Shown in pieces: positions 16,009-25,889 of a stretch of DNA of 64,000 nucleotides; the stretch's first letter is position 1; each line of letters opens with the position of its first letter. Made by a program: the position numbers and the translations under genes. The stretch is taken from assembly GCA_030442055.1 (NCBI GenBank), contig JAUJEB010000002.1:186001-250000 (forward strand), in the 5' to 3' direction. The notes under the pieces were generated by a model. It saw nothing but the letters and a program-made list of their open reading frames with translations, had not been told where the DNA came from and ran no database searches. This stretch comes from Agaribacillus aureus (GTDB lineage Bacteria > Bacteroidota > Bacteroidia > Cytophagales > Cyclobacteriaceae).

Positions 16009-17055
16009 ATGAGAAGAAAGTATGACGTAGAGGATTTTTTAAAAGATCCGGAATTTATCAAGTGGGTCAGATATCCAGATAAAGAATCATCGGAGTTCTG
16101 GAATTCTTTTGTCAATGGCCATCCCGATAGCAGAGCAGCTATGCTTAAAGCCCGGGAATTGATCAAGACCCTGAAACTATCAGGTGATCGGCCGCCGGCT
16201 GGTGTCAAGCAGCACATACTCGAAAACATTGTTCATAAAATCAATGAAAATGAACTTGGAGCGGCGTTTCAGGAGCGCCAGAAGCGCAAACATAGTTGGT
16301 GGCGCGTAGCTGCCGCGGTTGTGCTATTAACAGGGGTTACCTATGCCTTTTATCAATATAGTGGATGGAGGAATCAAGACAACATTGATACGGAAGCAAA
16401 GGCTTTCATACGGGAGTCACCGCCGGGTATTAAAGTACAAACCCGGTTACCGGACGGAAGTACGGTTTGGTTAAATGCAGAAAGCAAACTGGTTTACAAA
16501 GAAAACATGGCTGATTCTATCAGATTGGTGACGTTGTTGGGGGAAGCGCTTTTCGAGGTAAAACACGACCCCTCCAGACCATTTATCGTGAAGGCAGGCG
16601 TTTGGTCGGTGCAGGCTTTGGGTACTTCTTTCAATGTGAGGACTTTTAAAACCGAATCTAATCCGGCGGTAGCCTTACTGACCGGCGAGGTTTTGGTAAG
16701 TAGCCTCATCAATAAAGACGCCGTTTTACAGCTTCTTCCAGGTGAAAAGGCAGTGATGCATGATAAAACGCATCATTTGGTAAAACAAGTTTTTGATCCT
16801 GTCCATGAAGTGGGCTGGAAGGATGGCATCCTGATTTTTGACCATGCCAATTTTGATCAGGTAAAAGCCAAGCTTGAGCGTTGGTACGGTGTCAGGATTC
16901 AAGTACGCGATGAGCAACTCGCTATGAACTGGGACATAGATGGCCGATATCATAATCAAAGCCTGGAAAGAGTACTAAAGCATTTGTCCTATGCTAAAGC
17001 ATTTGAATTTGAAATAAAAAATAATGAAGTTTTTTTAACCAAAATAAATCGCTGA
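16009..17055 (+). CDS. FecR-type anti-sigma factor
   Basis: The 348-aa protein has a cytoplasmic N-terminal sigma-binding part, one membrane helix near residue 105 (WRVAAAVVLLTGVTYAFYQY) and a periplasmic FecR domain (VQTRLPDGSTVWLNAESKLV, FIVKAGVWSVQALGTSFNVR). A C-terminal DUF4974-like domain follows (FDHANFDQVKAKLERWYGVR). It should hold the upstream ECF sigma factor inactive until the SusC-type transporter reports substrate. Confidence 0.9.
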   Translation: MRRKYDVEDFLKDPEFIKWVRYPDKESSEFWNSFVNGHPDSRAAMLKARELIKTLKLSGDRPPAGVKQHILENIVHKINENELGAAFQERQKRKHSWWRVAAAVVLLTGVTYAFYQYSGWRNQDNIDTEAKAFIRESPPGIKVQTRLPDGSTVWLNAESKLVYKENMADSIRLVTLLGEALFEVKHDPSRPFIVKAGVWSVQALGTSFNVRTFKTESNPAVALLTGEVLVSSLINKDAVLQLLPGEKAVMHDKTHHLVKQVFDPVHEVGWKDGILIFDHANFDQVKAKLERWYGVRIQVRDEQLAMNWDIDGRYHNQSLERVLKHLSYAKAFEFEIKNNEVFLTKINR

Positions 17056-17166
17056 TGTCTATGGAACATAATTAAGCAATCATAAAAAAAATGACTCCGA
17101 ACGAAAGCTGGGGGGCTGGGTCCGGAGCCAAACGCCTTATGTTAAACATAAAAACATTTCAAAACT

Positions 17167-20100
17167 ATGAAAAACAAACTACTAAGACTAATAAAGATGG
17201 CCTCGTATTATTTATTTATTGGAATCTGTATCCAGGTTTTCTTTATCAACTTGATTTTTGCGGATAATTCTTTGGCACAAAGACCTAAAAGTGTGGAAGC
17301 GGTTTTCCTTGATGTGGATCTGGAAAATACTAATCTGCAGCAAACTTTTAAAATCATTGAGGAGCAGACGGCCTTTTATTTTACCTATGACTGGAGTGAC
17401 CTCAACCAGGATGTCCGCGTAAACTTAAGCGCCAAGCAAGTATCCCTTAAAGAGGTATTACTGGTTATTTCCCGTCTGGGGGCTTTGAGCTTTCGGCAGA
17501 TCAATTACAACCTTGATGTACGTAAAATTGAAAAGGGGCACAATGTAAAGGATGACAAGCGGATCATCACGATCCGGGAAGATATTTCGATTAGTGGAAA
17601 GGTTACTTCAGAAGAAGATGGGGAGGGACTTCCCGGTGTGAATGTAATTTTAAAAGGGACCACTGAGGGTACCGTAACTGATGTCAACGGAATTTACAAA
17701 ATTGATGTGCCTGACGAAAACGCCGTGTTGGTATTTAGTGCTGTGGGTTTTATATCAGAGGAAGTAACGGTAGGAACCAGGAACGTAGTTAATATCATCC
17801 TGGTGCCGGATATCACATCGTTGGAAGAAGTGGTGGTTATTGGCTATGGAAGTGTAAAAAAAAGGGATTTAACAGGTTCCGTTGGGTCCATTTCCGCCGG
17901 GGAGGTAACCGCTGTTCCGGTCGTATCACCTGACCAGGCTATTCAGGGACGGGTAGCCGGTGTACAGGTAACCCAGGCCGCTGCCGCTCCGGGTGGTGGT
18001 ATTACAGTACGAATCCGGGGCTCCAACTCTATCAATGCTGGCAATGAACCGCTTTACGTGATCGATGGTTTTCCGGTTTACAGTGAAAATAATCAGTCCA
18101 CTTTACGGAACAGGGCCTCACGTATCACCCCCAATGCCCTGGCTTCTATCAACCCCAACGACATCGAGTCGATCGAGGTGCTGAAAGATGCTTCGGCTAC
18201 CGCTATTTATGGAGCCCGTGGGGCCAACGGCGTAGTGTTGATAACCACCAAGCGGGGGAGTAGGGGAAATAATCAGATTTCCGTAAACAGTTATGTAGGC
18301 GTTCAGCAAACACGCAATCAATACGATCTGCTAAACGGAAGCCAATTTGCTGCATTGGCCAATGAAGCGGTACAAAACATCCCTGACCCTTTGTCCCCCC
18401 TTTATCAGGTGCCCTCTACGGTGAATACGGATTGGCAGGATGAAGTCTTCCGCACTGGGATCATACAGAATCATTCCATCAGTCTCACTGGAGGCGACCA
18501 GACTACCAACTATCTGGTCTCCGGAGAGTACTTTAAGGAAGAAGGGGTAATCACAGGGTCACAATTCGAGCGATTTTCCGTACGCTTCAACCTCGATAAA
18601 AAAATTGGTGAGAGATTGAAAATAGGCAATAGTATTGCGGTGAGCAGAACCGCTAATGATATCCGTGATATACTAGCCACCACTTTGCGTGCATTGCCGC
18701 TATTACCGGTTTTTGACCAGGACGGGAACTACTTTCTGAATACAGAACCAGCACTTACGCTTGGTATAGGGTCGAGGATTGATAACCCTTTGGCCGTAGC
18801 TAAGGAAGAAACCAATGAAGCCCTTACTACCAGGGCTTTGGGTAATTTATATGGATCATATGAGTTTATTGAAGGACTTACGGGTAAAGTCATGATAGGT
18901 GCCGATATGATTTATAATAAGGCCAATGGTTTTCAGCCACAAAATACCATCGCTGGCCTGGATTTAGGAGGTTCGGCCAGTCAGTCCACCGTAGAGAATA
19001 TTTCCTGGCTTAATGAAAACACCCTTACCTATATTAAAAGTTTTGGTGAAATTCATAATATCAATGCAGTAATTGGGCATTCGGTACAACGCCAAAACAT
19101 CGAAGCATATGGGCTAACACGTACGGAGTTTGCTACTGATGCTACTTCTTATCGCGATATTTCAGCTGGGGCCCAGGATCAGAATATTAGTTCACGGGCC
19201 TCTCAATTTACCATTAATTCTTTTTTCGGTCGAATAAATTATACGCTCAATGATCGTTATTTATTCACCTTTACCGGGAGAGCCGACGGTTCATCAAAAT
19301 TCGGCCGTGGCCGGAAATACGGTTTTTTCCCCTCGGGGGCTTTTGCCTGGAGGCTGGGTGATACACCATTTATCAAGGACCTGGACGTATTCAGCGACCT
19401 CAAATTCAGAGCCAGCTATGGTATTACCGGAAACCAGGAAATCCCTCCCTATCGCTCGCTGGCCAGACTAGGGGCCGGTCGTGTAATCATCGGCGAAGAG
19501 GCTGTAACCAGTTTTAATCCCAGTAATGAATTACCCAATCCTGAGCTTGGTTGGGAACAAACTTCCCAGCTGGATATCGGATTGGATATGAGCTTCTTTC
19601 AGAACCGCCTTAGTCTGACCGTTGATTACTATCGCAAGCGTACCAACGATCTGTTATTCCGCTTGCAGGTGCCTCAAAATTCAGGTTTTAGTTTCATCTG
19701 GGACAATATTGGAGAAATTGAAAACAAAGGATTTGAGTTTTCCCTGAATAGCAGCAACCTGACCGGAGCGCTTAAGTGGAATACCAGTGCCAACTTATCC
19801 ATTAACGATAACCAGGTCATTGATCTTTCCGGAGACGATACCGAGCTTTTGGCCACCTTATTCCAAAATACCACCAGCCAGGTGGGAAATATTATTATCG
19901 TTCGCGAAGGATCTCCGGTGACTTCCTTCTATACCTACCGCTTTGATGGTATCTGGCAAACCCAGGAAGAAATTGACGCCGCAGGAACCATGCCTAATGC
20001 TCTTCCCGGAGATGAACGTTATGTGGATTTGAATGGCGATGGCGCCGTTGATGGTGAAGACCGCACTATTACCGGCAATGGTACGCCTCGCATTCTGTAC

Positions 20101-20583
20101 GGAATTTCAAACGATTTCTCTTACAAAAATTTTGAGCTTAACGTATTTTTCCAGGGAGTAGCCGATGCGGATATACTCAATCTGACCCGCCAGGGACTGG
20201 AACAATTTTCCGGCGATGGCAATGTAGCTGTTTCAGCCCTGAACCGTTGGCAGGGGCCGGGAACCAGCAACGAAATTCCCCGGGCTACCTCAGGAGGTTC
20301 ACCAGGCCCCTTATTGAGCGATAAGTACGTGGAAAAAGGATCATTCCTGCGTCTTCGCACCTTGACCCTGGCCTATAACCTACCGACGACCTCGCTGGGA
20401 TGGAATTGGATAAAAAAGGCTCGTATCTATTTAACCGGACAGAACTTGCTCACCATTACCGATTACAGCGGTATTGACCCTGAAGTAAATGCCGGGGGCC
20501 AGGACCAACTTCTGCAGGGGTTTGATCAATGGTCTTATCCAATGCCAAAAAGATATATTGTTGGCGTTAACTTCACTTTCTAG
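17167..20583 (+). CDS. SusC/RagA-type TonB-dependent transporter with STN signalling domain
   Basis: The 1138-aa protein has a signal peptide, then an STN domain (about 45-115, LQQTFKIIEEQTAFYFTYDW) that contacts the anti-sigma factor. A carboxypeptidase-like domain (ISGKVTSEEDGEGLPGVNVI) and a plug with the SusC/RagA signatures (VVVIGYGSVKKRDLTGSVGS; ESIEVLKDASATAIYGARGA) follow, then a 22-strand-type barrel ending VGVNFTF. It imports oligosaccharides with the SusD lipoprotein encoded 26 nt downstream. A GC-rich stretch with short inverted repeat CTCCG/CGGAG lies between FecR and this gene. Confidence 0.95.
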   Translation: MKNKLLRLIKMASYYLFIGICIQVFFINLIFADNSLAQRPKSVEAVFLDVDLENTNLQQTFKIIEEQTAFYFTYDWSDLNQDVRVNLSAKQVSLKEVLLVISRLGALSFRQINYNLDVRKIEKGHNVKDDKRIITIREDISISGKVTSEEDGEGLPGVNVILKGTTEGTVTDVNGIYKIDVPDENAVLVFSAVGFISEEVTVGTRNVVNIILVPDITSLEEVVVIGYGSVKKRDLTGSVGSISAGEVTAVPVVSPDQAIQGRVAGVQVTQAAAAPGGGITVRIRGSNSINAGNEPLYVIDGFPVYSENNQSTLRNRASRITPNALASINPNDIESIEVLKDASATAIYGARGANGVVLITTKRGSRGNNQISVNSYVGVQQTRNQYDLLNGSQFAALANEAVQNIPDPLSPLYQVPSTVNTDWQDEVFRTGIIQNHSISLTGGDQTTNYLVSGEYFKEEGVITGSQFERFSVRFNLDKKIGERLKIGNSIAVSRTANDIRDILATTLRALPLLPVFDQDGNYFLNTEPALTLGIGSRIDNPLAVAKEETNEALTTRALGNLYGSYEFIEGLTGKVMIGADMIYNKANGFQPQNTIAGLDLGGSASQSTVENISWLNENTLTYIKSFGEIHNINAVIGHSVQRQNIEAYGLTRTEFATDATSYRDISAGAQDQNISSRASQFTINSFFGRINYTLNDRYLFTFTGRADGSSKFGRGRKYGFFPSGAFAWRLGDTPFIKDLDVFSDLKFRASYGITGNQEIPPYRSLARLGAGRVIIGEEAVTSFNPSNELPNPELGWEQTSQLDIGLDMSFFQNRLSLTVDYYRKRTNDLLFRLQVPQNSGFSFIWDNIGEIENKGFEFSLNSSNLTGALKWNTSANLSINDNQVIDLSGDDTELLATLFQNTTSQVGNIIIVREGSPVTSFYTYRFDGIWQTQEEIDAAGTMPNALPGDERYVDLNGDGAVDGEDRTITGNGTPRILYGISNDFSYKNFELNVFFQGVADADILNLTRQGLEQFSGDGNVAVSALNRWQGPGTSNEIPRATSGGSPGPLLSDKYVEKGSFLRLRTLTLAYNLPTTSLGWNWIKKARIYLTGQNLLTITDYSGIDPEVNAGGQDQLLQGFDQWSYPMPKRYIVGVNFTF

Positions 20584-20609
20584 CATGTTGGAACTAAATC
20601 AGAAATAAA

Positions 20610-22052
20610 ATGAAAATCAAATATATAATCTTATCTCTTATATTGACTGCCGTCTTGCCGATTGGGTGTGATGACCTGTTAGAGGAACAACCCCTTGATT
20701 TTGTTTCTCCTGAAAACTTTTATCAGAACGAAAGAGAAGCCAGGTTTGCCGCTTATTCGCTCTACAATACCCTGGTGAATCGAAACTCTTATAATATTGC
20801 CTTGTGGAGATTAAATGATTACGGCACTCCCGCACTGGATGGAGGAACCAACAACACCAATATTGCCCTGGATCAATTTTCCTACGATGCGAACCTCTCC
20901 GAAGTCAATTATTGGGGGGAAGCTTACCAGGCCATTGTGAGGGCTAATATTATACTGGAGAATGTACCTGGAATACAAATGAATACCGATGAACGCAATG
21001 CCATTCTGGGAGAAGCACGATGTATTCGCGCCTGGCATTATTTCAATTTAGTACGTATTTTCGGAGATGTGCCTTTACGCACCCAGGTGGACATTAGTCT
21101 GGAAGAAGCGTCTGACAATCCCAGGGTAGATAAAGAAACTATTTATAATCTCATCTTCGAAGATCTTGCATTTGCAGAAGAATGGCTGCCGATTACCTAC
21201 CCTTCACAAGAAGTCGGAAGAGCCACGCGAGGGGCGGCCAAAACCATGTTGGCCAAAGTTCATTTAACCAGGGGGGAATTTACACAGGCCAGAGATAAGG
21301 CCAAAGAGGTCATGGATTTGGGTGTATACCGCCTGATGGATGATTACCGGGATGTTTTTGATCCAGACACAAAAAATAACGAAGAGCATATCCTGTCCGC
21401 CCAATACCAAAAATTCCGGGTTGGCGCTTGGTTTGAATCAATTATAAGCCCCGCCGGCTCGGTGCCTTGCGGTTTTAACCAGGGAACGGTTAATCCGGAT
21501 TGGTATAATAGCTATCCCGACACCTATCGCAAAGAGATCTCTATGATGACGGCTTTTGTAAACGACAACGGCGATACGGTGCAGGTGTATGAAAGACCCT
21601 TCGTTAAAAAATATATTGCCTGGTCTCAACTGGACCGGGGTGGGTGCTTTAGTGGTGAAAATAACTTTCCTATATTGCGTTACGCTGATGTATTGCTCAT
21701 GTACGCCGAAGCTGAAAATGAAGTAAGTGGCCCTTCCCAGCAGGCCTATGATGCTATTAATGCCGTAAGGAAGCGTGCTCGTACCTCTGCCGATGGTACC
21801 GAAGATCTTGCTGCCCTGCCTGACCTGGCTGGTCTTGATCAGGAGGGCTTTCGTCAGGCCGTTTATCAGGAAAGAGCGTGGGAGTTGTGTTTTGAAGCCC
21901 ATGGCTGGTTTGATCTGGTAAGGACCGGAAGACTGGTGTCGGTTAACCAGGCTGATGGAAAAACCAATGTAAGTGCCACCCACAATCTTTATCCGTTACC
22001 ACAAAGTGCTTTAGATCAAAATAAAGCACTGACTCAAAATCCCGGATATTAA
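20610..22052 (+). CDS. SusD/RagB-type glycan-binding lipoprotein
   Basis: The 480-aa protein has a lipobox (VLPIGC) and then the SusD start DDLLEEQPLDFVSPENFYQN. TPR-like helices (ARCIRAWHYFNLVRIFGDVP) and the family C-terminus (QERAWELCFEAHGWFDLVRT, NLYPLPQSALDQN) follow. It sits on the outer surface as a lid on the SusC barrel and binds the target glycan. A strong terminator-like hairpin follows, dividing the transport genes from the enzymes. Confidence 0.95.
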   Translation: MKIKYIILSLILTAVLPIGCDDLLEEQPLDFVSPENFYQNEREARFAAYSLYNTLVNRNSYNIALWRLNDYGTPALDGGTNNTNIALDQFSYDANLSEVNYWGEAYQAIVRANIILENVPGIQMNTDERNAILGEARCIRAWHYFNLVRIFGDVPLRTQVDISLEEASDNPRVDKETIYNLIFEDLAFAEEWLPITYPSQEVGRATRGAAKTMLAKVHLTRGEFTQARDKAKEVMDLGVYRLMDDYRDVFDPDTKNNEEHILSAQYQKFRVGAWFESIISPAGSVPCGFNQGTVNPDWYNSYPDTYRKEISMMTAFVNDNGDTVQVYERPFVKKYIAWSQLDRGGCFSGENNFPILRYADVLLMYAEAENEVSGPSQQAYDAINAVRKRARTSADGTEDLAALPDLAGLDQEGFRQAVYQERAWELCFEAHGWFDLVRTGRLVSVNQADGKTNVSATHNLYPLPQSALDQNKALTQNPGY

Positions 22053-22092
22053 GATGGCTTTAAATTCATTTTTTGGGGCCTTATCTCTTATT

Positions 22093-22120
22093 CACTGGTG
22101 GCAGATTATAGCCACCAGTG
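22093..22120 (+). terminator. hairpin after susD
   Basis: CACTGGTGGC (22093-22102) and GCCACCAGTG (22111-22120) form a perfect 10-bp stem with an 8-nt loop, followed by TTTAT. It may be a Rho-independent terminator or attenuator that sets enzyme-gene expression below the transporter genes. Confidence 0.6.
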
Positions 22121-22159
22121 TTTATCCACCGCTTTATCACCTTTACCTGACCTGACATT

Positions 22160-24313
22160 ATGAGATGCTTTAAACCCTACATCAGTATCGTCATCTGCCT
22201 TTTTACACTTCACCCTTGCGTGTTTGGGCAAGGCAACGCTGGAAGAACCTATATTGTTGATCAAAAACATTCCCGGGCCTCCGACCATGGACATGGAACA
22301 GCATCGGAGCCCTTTGCTACCATTAGTCAAGCCGCTATGCTGGCCCGGCCTGGGGACACGATTTTAGTTTATTCCGGGGTTTACCGGGAAAGAGTGGCAC
22401 CCGCCAGGGGTGGTGCGGAAGGTAGGCCTATAGTTTACCAGGCCGCAAAAGGCGAGACGGTATACATCAAAGGTTCGGACCTCTGGCAGCCCGACTGGCA
22501 ACCGGTTAAAGACGAGGAAAAAATCTATTTTGGCGCTTTCAAGGCTGATATGTTTCAAACAGAAGATCTTGTCACGCAAGGTTTCAAAAATTTCCCTTCC
22601 ACCTTTAACCCCTACACCGTGAAATTAAGATCGGCGCCGGGAGGGCAAATGCTTACTTTAGGTCAGTTATTTGTAAATGGCCAGCCCTTCCTGGAGGTTG
22701 ATAATCGGGAGAGTCTGCGCAAGATTCCCGGCTCCTGGATGGTTAATGAGGCTAAGACAGGGCTGTACGTTCATTTTCAACTTCACAGTACGGGCCCGGA
22801 AAATTTTCAGGTAGAACTTACCGTACGTCCGAGGGTGTTTGCCCCTTACAAACGTGGCCTCGGTTACATCCATGTAAGAGGGTTTATTATGGAACATGGG
22901 GCCACTGATTTTCCCGCAAATTTCTGGACGACAAGCGGCGCTCCCCAAGCTGGGATCCTTGGGTGCAGAGGGGGGCATCACTGGGTTATTGAAGATAACA
23001 CGGTGCGGCTTGCTAAAACGGTGGGCATGGATATCGGTTCGGAAGGTCCTATTGATGCAGACAGTTTACAGCAATCGCAACCGGAAAATACCGGGGACCA
23101 TCTGATCCGGAATAATAAAATTATGGATAATGGGTCAGCCGGTATCATCGGTATTCGCAGCTATAGAACACGGATTATCAACAATCAATTTGAACGCAAT
23201 AACCGTTTAGGTTTCTCGGCACCTGAAATTGGGGCTATCAAGCTGCATTTTTTTACTGAAGGACTTATTGAGGGCAACCTGCTGCGTCATAATTATTGCT
23301 ATGGTATTTGGTTGGACAACGTTTGGCATCACTCCAGGGTTACCCGCAATGTACTGGTAAGCAACCAGGGTGCCGGTATTTTCATTGAGCTGGGAAACGG
23401 ACCCCTGCTTGTCGATAATAATATCGTAGCGCTCACACATAATACGTTGGGGTTAGCCGGAGATGGCGTTTATAGCCATGATGCTTCCGGGGTTACCCTT
23501 GCGCATAACCTGATTTTCTTCAATGCTAATTTCGGTGTCTGGGCCCATGTCGCTACGGACAGAAAAGTTCGTGGCAGGGGGGAGGGTAATAAAAAGAGAA
23601 GCCTTACCCAGGCCTCGGACTGGAAAATTGTCAACAACATGATTATTGGGAATCATTTAGGGGCTATTGGTTTACCAGCAATATCCGAAAGATCAAAAAA
23701 TAATTTTTCTGATTACAACCTGATCACAGCGGGCTATAACCGGGTAACTTCGGAGACATATGCCCTGGAGCTGGATCATCCGCTCTTCTTAATGAACACC
23801 AACAAAGGACGGGTAGCATGGCCGTTGGGAGCCGACAAACGGGCACAAAAAATTGTAGACGACGGATCGGTGGATGGGCAAAAGTCAGGTGATGGGGGCT
23901 GGGCAGCGTCCCCTCTGCTGCAAGTAGAAGAATGGCAACAATTTACCGGCCATGATCGGCACAGTCTGGTTCCCAAAGTCCTGCGTCCGCTTTTACGGGA
24001 AGAAACGCTGTTATTGAATTTTATCATTGATGATAGCCCTCAAAAAATCAAAGCGCCTAAAATCAAAGAGATTGATCGGGATTTTTATGGAAATCCCATG
24101 CCTGATAAGCCTTTGCCAGGTCCATTTCAACAATTGAAGATGAACGGTGAGCTGAAAGACCGTTCAAAGGTGCTGGAATTTCGCGGTCCCTATAATCATA
24201 TAAAATCCACTAAAGAAAATCTGAATTCCTTTATTCTCTGGCCAATTGCCAAAAAGAATAATACTATGAATAGCCGGAAACAACGCAGCAAGGTGTTAGA
24301 GCAGTCACCGTAG
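22160..24313 (+). CDS. secreted right-handed beta-helix protein, possible carbohydrate-active enzyme
   Basis: The 717-aa protein has a signal peptide and then a DUF1565-like opening (TASEPFATISQAAMLARPGD, ILVYSGVYRERVAPARGG). A long beta-helix with Asn-rich turns follows (about 270-480, including RIINNQFERNNRLGFSAPEI). Such folds are used by polysaccharide lyases and by some glycoside hydrolases such as GH141 and GH120. I cannot place the family or catalytic residues. It stands between SusD and two sulfatases, so it probably acts on the same glycan in the periplasm or at the cell surface. Confidence 0.75.
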   Translation: MRCFKPYISIVICLFTLHPCVFGQGNAGRTYIVDQKHSRASDHGHGTASEPFATISQAAMLARPGDTILVYSGVYRERVAPARGGAEGRPIVYQAAKGETVYIKGSDLWQPDWQPVKDEEKIYFGAFKADMFQTEDLVTQGFKNFPSTFNPYTVKLRSAPGGQMLTLGQLFVNGQPFLEVDNRESLRKIPGSWMVNEAKTGLYVHFQLHSTGPENFQVELTVRPRVFAPYKRGLGYIHVRGFIMEHGATDFPANFWTTSGAPQAGILGCRGGHHWVIEDNTVRLAKTVGMDIGSEGPIDADSLQQSQPENTGDHLIRNNKIMDNGSAGIIGIRSYRTRIINNQFERNNRLGFSAPEIGAIKLHFFTEGLIEGNLLRHNYCYGIWLDNVWHHSRVTRNVLVSNQGAGIFIELGNGPLLVDNNIVALTHNTLGLAGDGVYSHDASGVTLAHNLIFFNANFGVWAHVATDRKVRGRGEGNKKRSLTQASDWKIVNNMIIGNHLGAIGLPAISERSKNNFSDYNLITAGYNRVTSETYALELDHPLFLMNTNKGRVAWPLGADKRAQKIVDDGSVDGQKSGDGGWAASPLLQVEEWQQFTGHDRHSLVPKVLRPLLREETLLLNFIIDDSPQKIKAPKIKEIDRDFYGNPMPDKPLPGPFQQLKMNGELKDRSKVLEFRGPYNHIKSTKENLNSFILWPIAKKNNTMNSRKQRSKVLEQSP

Positions 24314-24316
24314 AAA

Positions 24317-25828
24317 ATGCAATTAATGTTTACTATGGGTGAAAAATATCTCTATCGGACTTGTAAAAGGATTTCATTTCTTTTGATGACATGCTATTTG
24401 TTTTCAATGGGTTGCGCCTATGAGGAAACAAGGTTTAGGTCTGATCTGCCCAACATTGTATTTATCATGGCCGACGATATGGGTTATGGTGATCCTTTAT
24501 GCTATAATGCTGATTCACGCATACCTACGCCTAACATTGATCGCTTAGCGCGCGAAGGGATCATGTACACCGACGCACATGCTCCGTCTGGTGTCTGTAC
24601 GCCAACCCGGTATGGCGTATTGACGGGACGGTATTGCTGGCGAACTCGTCTGAAATCAAAATCGTTGAGAAGCAATGATGCGCTCCTCATTGATACAACT
24701 AGAAGCACAGTCGCCGACTTGCTACAACAAAACGGATATTACACCGGCCTGATTGGGAAATGGCATTTAGGCCTCGGATCGACCAAGCCAACTGATTACA
24801 CCAAAGCGCTAACTCCAGGACCTCTGGCGCTTGGATTCGACTATTTCTTTGGTATTCCAGCTTCTCTTAACATGCTTCCAACCTGTTTCATTGAAAATGA
24901 ACATCCCAAAGCCCAGTATCAGATTGGCCGACCGGATAGCCTTTTTAGGGAATACAGTTCTACTTTGCCGGCTTGGGAATATTCCAGGGTAGGGCCAGCA
25001 GTAACGATGCAAGCCGTACATTTCATTCATGAACATGTGCAGCAAAGAGCCGGACAGCCTTTCTACTTGCACCTCGTTCCATCTGCGCCACATCGGCCAT
25101 GTTTGCCTCCTGATTTTATTAAAGGTCGAAGCCAGGCCGGAGAGCGAGGAGATATGGTTGCTGAATTTGATTGGACGGTTGGAGAGATTCTCAAAACACT
25201 TGATAGCCTTTCACTCAGTGAGAAAACAATCGTCGTGGTGACCAGCGACAACGGTGCCATACCAGGGGATCAAATATCCCGGGACGGAAATTTGTCAAGC
25301 AATTGGAATATGTATGGTCATGCCAGCTGTGGCCCATGGAGAGGATATAAAACGCACATTTATGAAGGTGGGCACCGGGTACCTTTAATCGTACGTTGGC
25401 CAGATAAGATTAATGCAGCGCAACGATCAAAACAATTGATTTCTCTGACTGATTGGTTTGCTACCATAGCCCATATATTAGGACGACCCTTAAGCCCTGA
25501 TGAAGGCGAAGACAGCTTTAGTTTTGCACATACTTTTAATGACCATTTTGAAACAGTGCAGGTACGTGATCATATGGTGCATCATTCGCAATATGGAATG
25601 TTTGCCATTCGCTCCGGGGATTGGAAATATATTGCCGGTAGCGGTTCAGGTGGAGAAACAGATCGCGAATCGGATTTACCTAAGGGAGTTGCCGCAGGGG
25701 GGCAACTTTACAACCTGGTTGATGATCCGGGTGAAAAATTGAACAGACTTCCGGAACAGACGGAGATTTCAAGAAAATTAAAAACAGTACTTGCTGATAT
25801 TAAGAATGGTACTACATCCAGAAATTAA
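24317..25828 (+). CDS. formylglycine-dependent sulfatase (S1 family) lipoprotein
   Basis: The 503-aa protein has a hydrophobic N-terminus with a lipobox-like FSMGC. The sulfatase core has the metal-binding DDMGYGD, the maturation motif CTPTR with Cys94 converted to formylglycine, and GKWHLG. Later residues TSDNGAIPGD and GWKYIAG-like DWKYIAG also fit. It removes sulfate esters from a glycan. The gene starts 3 nt after the beta-helix gene and is followed by another sulfatase. Subfamily and regiospecificity need comparison with characterised enzymes. Confidence 0.92.
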   Translation: MQLMFTMGEKYLYRTCKRISFLLMTCYLFSMGCAYEETRFRSDLPNIVFIMADDMGYGDPLCYNADSRIPTPNIDRLAREGIMYTDAHAPSGVCTPTRYGVLTGRYCWRTRLKSKSLRSNDALLIDTTRSTVADLLQQNGYYTGLIGKWHLGLGSTKPTDYTKALTPGPLALGFDYFFGIPASLNMLPTCFIENEHPKAQYQIGRPDSLFREYSSTLPAWEYSRVGPAVTMQAVHFIHEHVQQRAGQPFYLHLVPSAPHRPCLPPDFIKGRSQAGERGDMVAEFDWTVGEILKTLDSLSLSEKTIVVVTSDNGAIPGDQISRDGNLSSNWNMYGHASCGPWRGYKTHIYEGGHRVPLIVRWPDKINAAQRSKQLISLTDWFATIAHILGRPLSPDEGEDSFSFAHTFNDHFETVQVRDHMVHHSQYGMFAIRSGDWKYIAGSGSGGETDRESDLPKGVAAGGQLYNLVDDPGEKLNRLPEQTEISRKLKTVLADIKNGTTSRN

Positions 25829-25889
25829 TAATAAGAGATCATTAAGGAATAACAATATAAGCTATGTTGGTTACAAGATCTGCGGATCC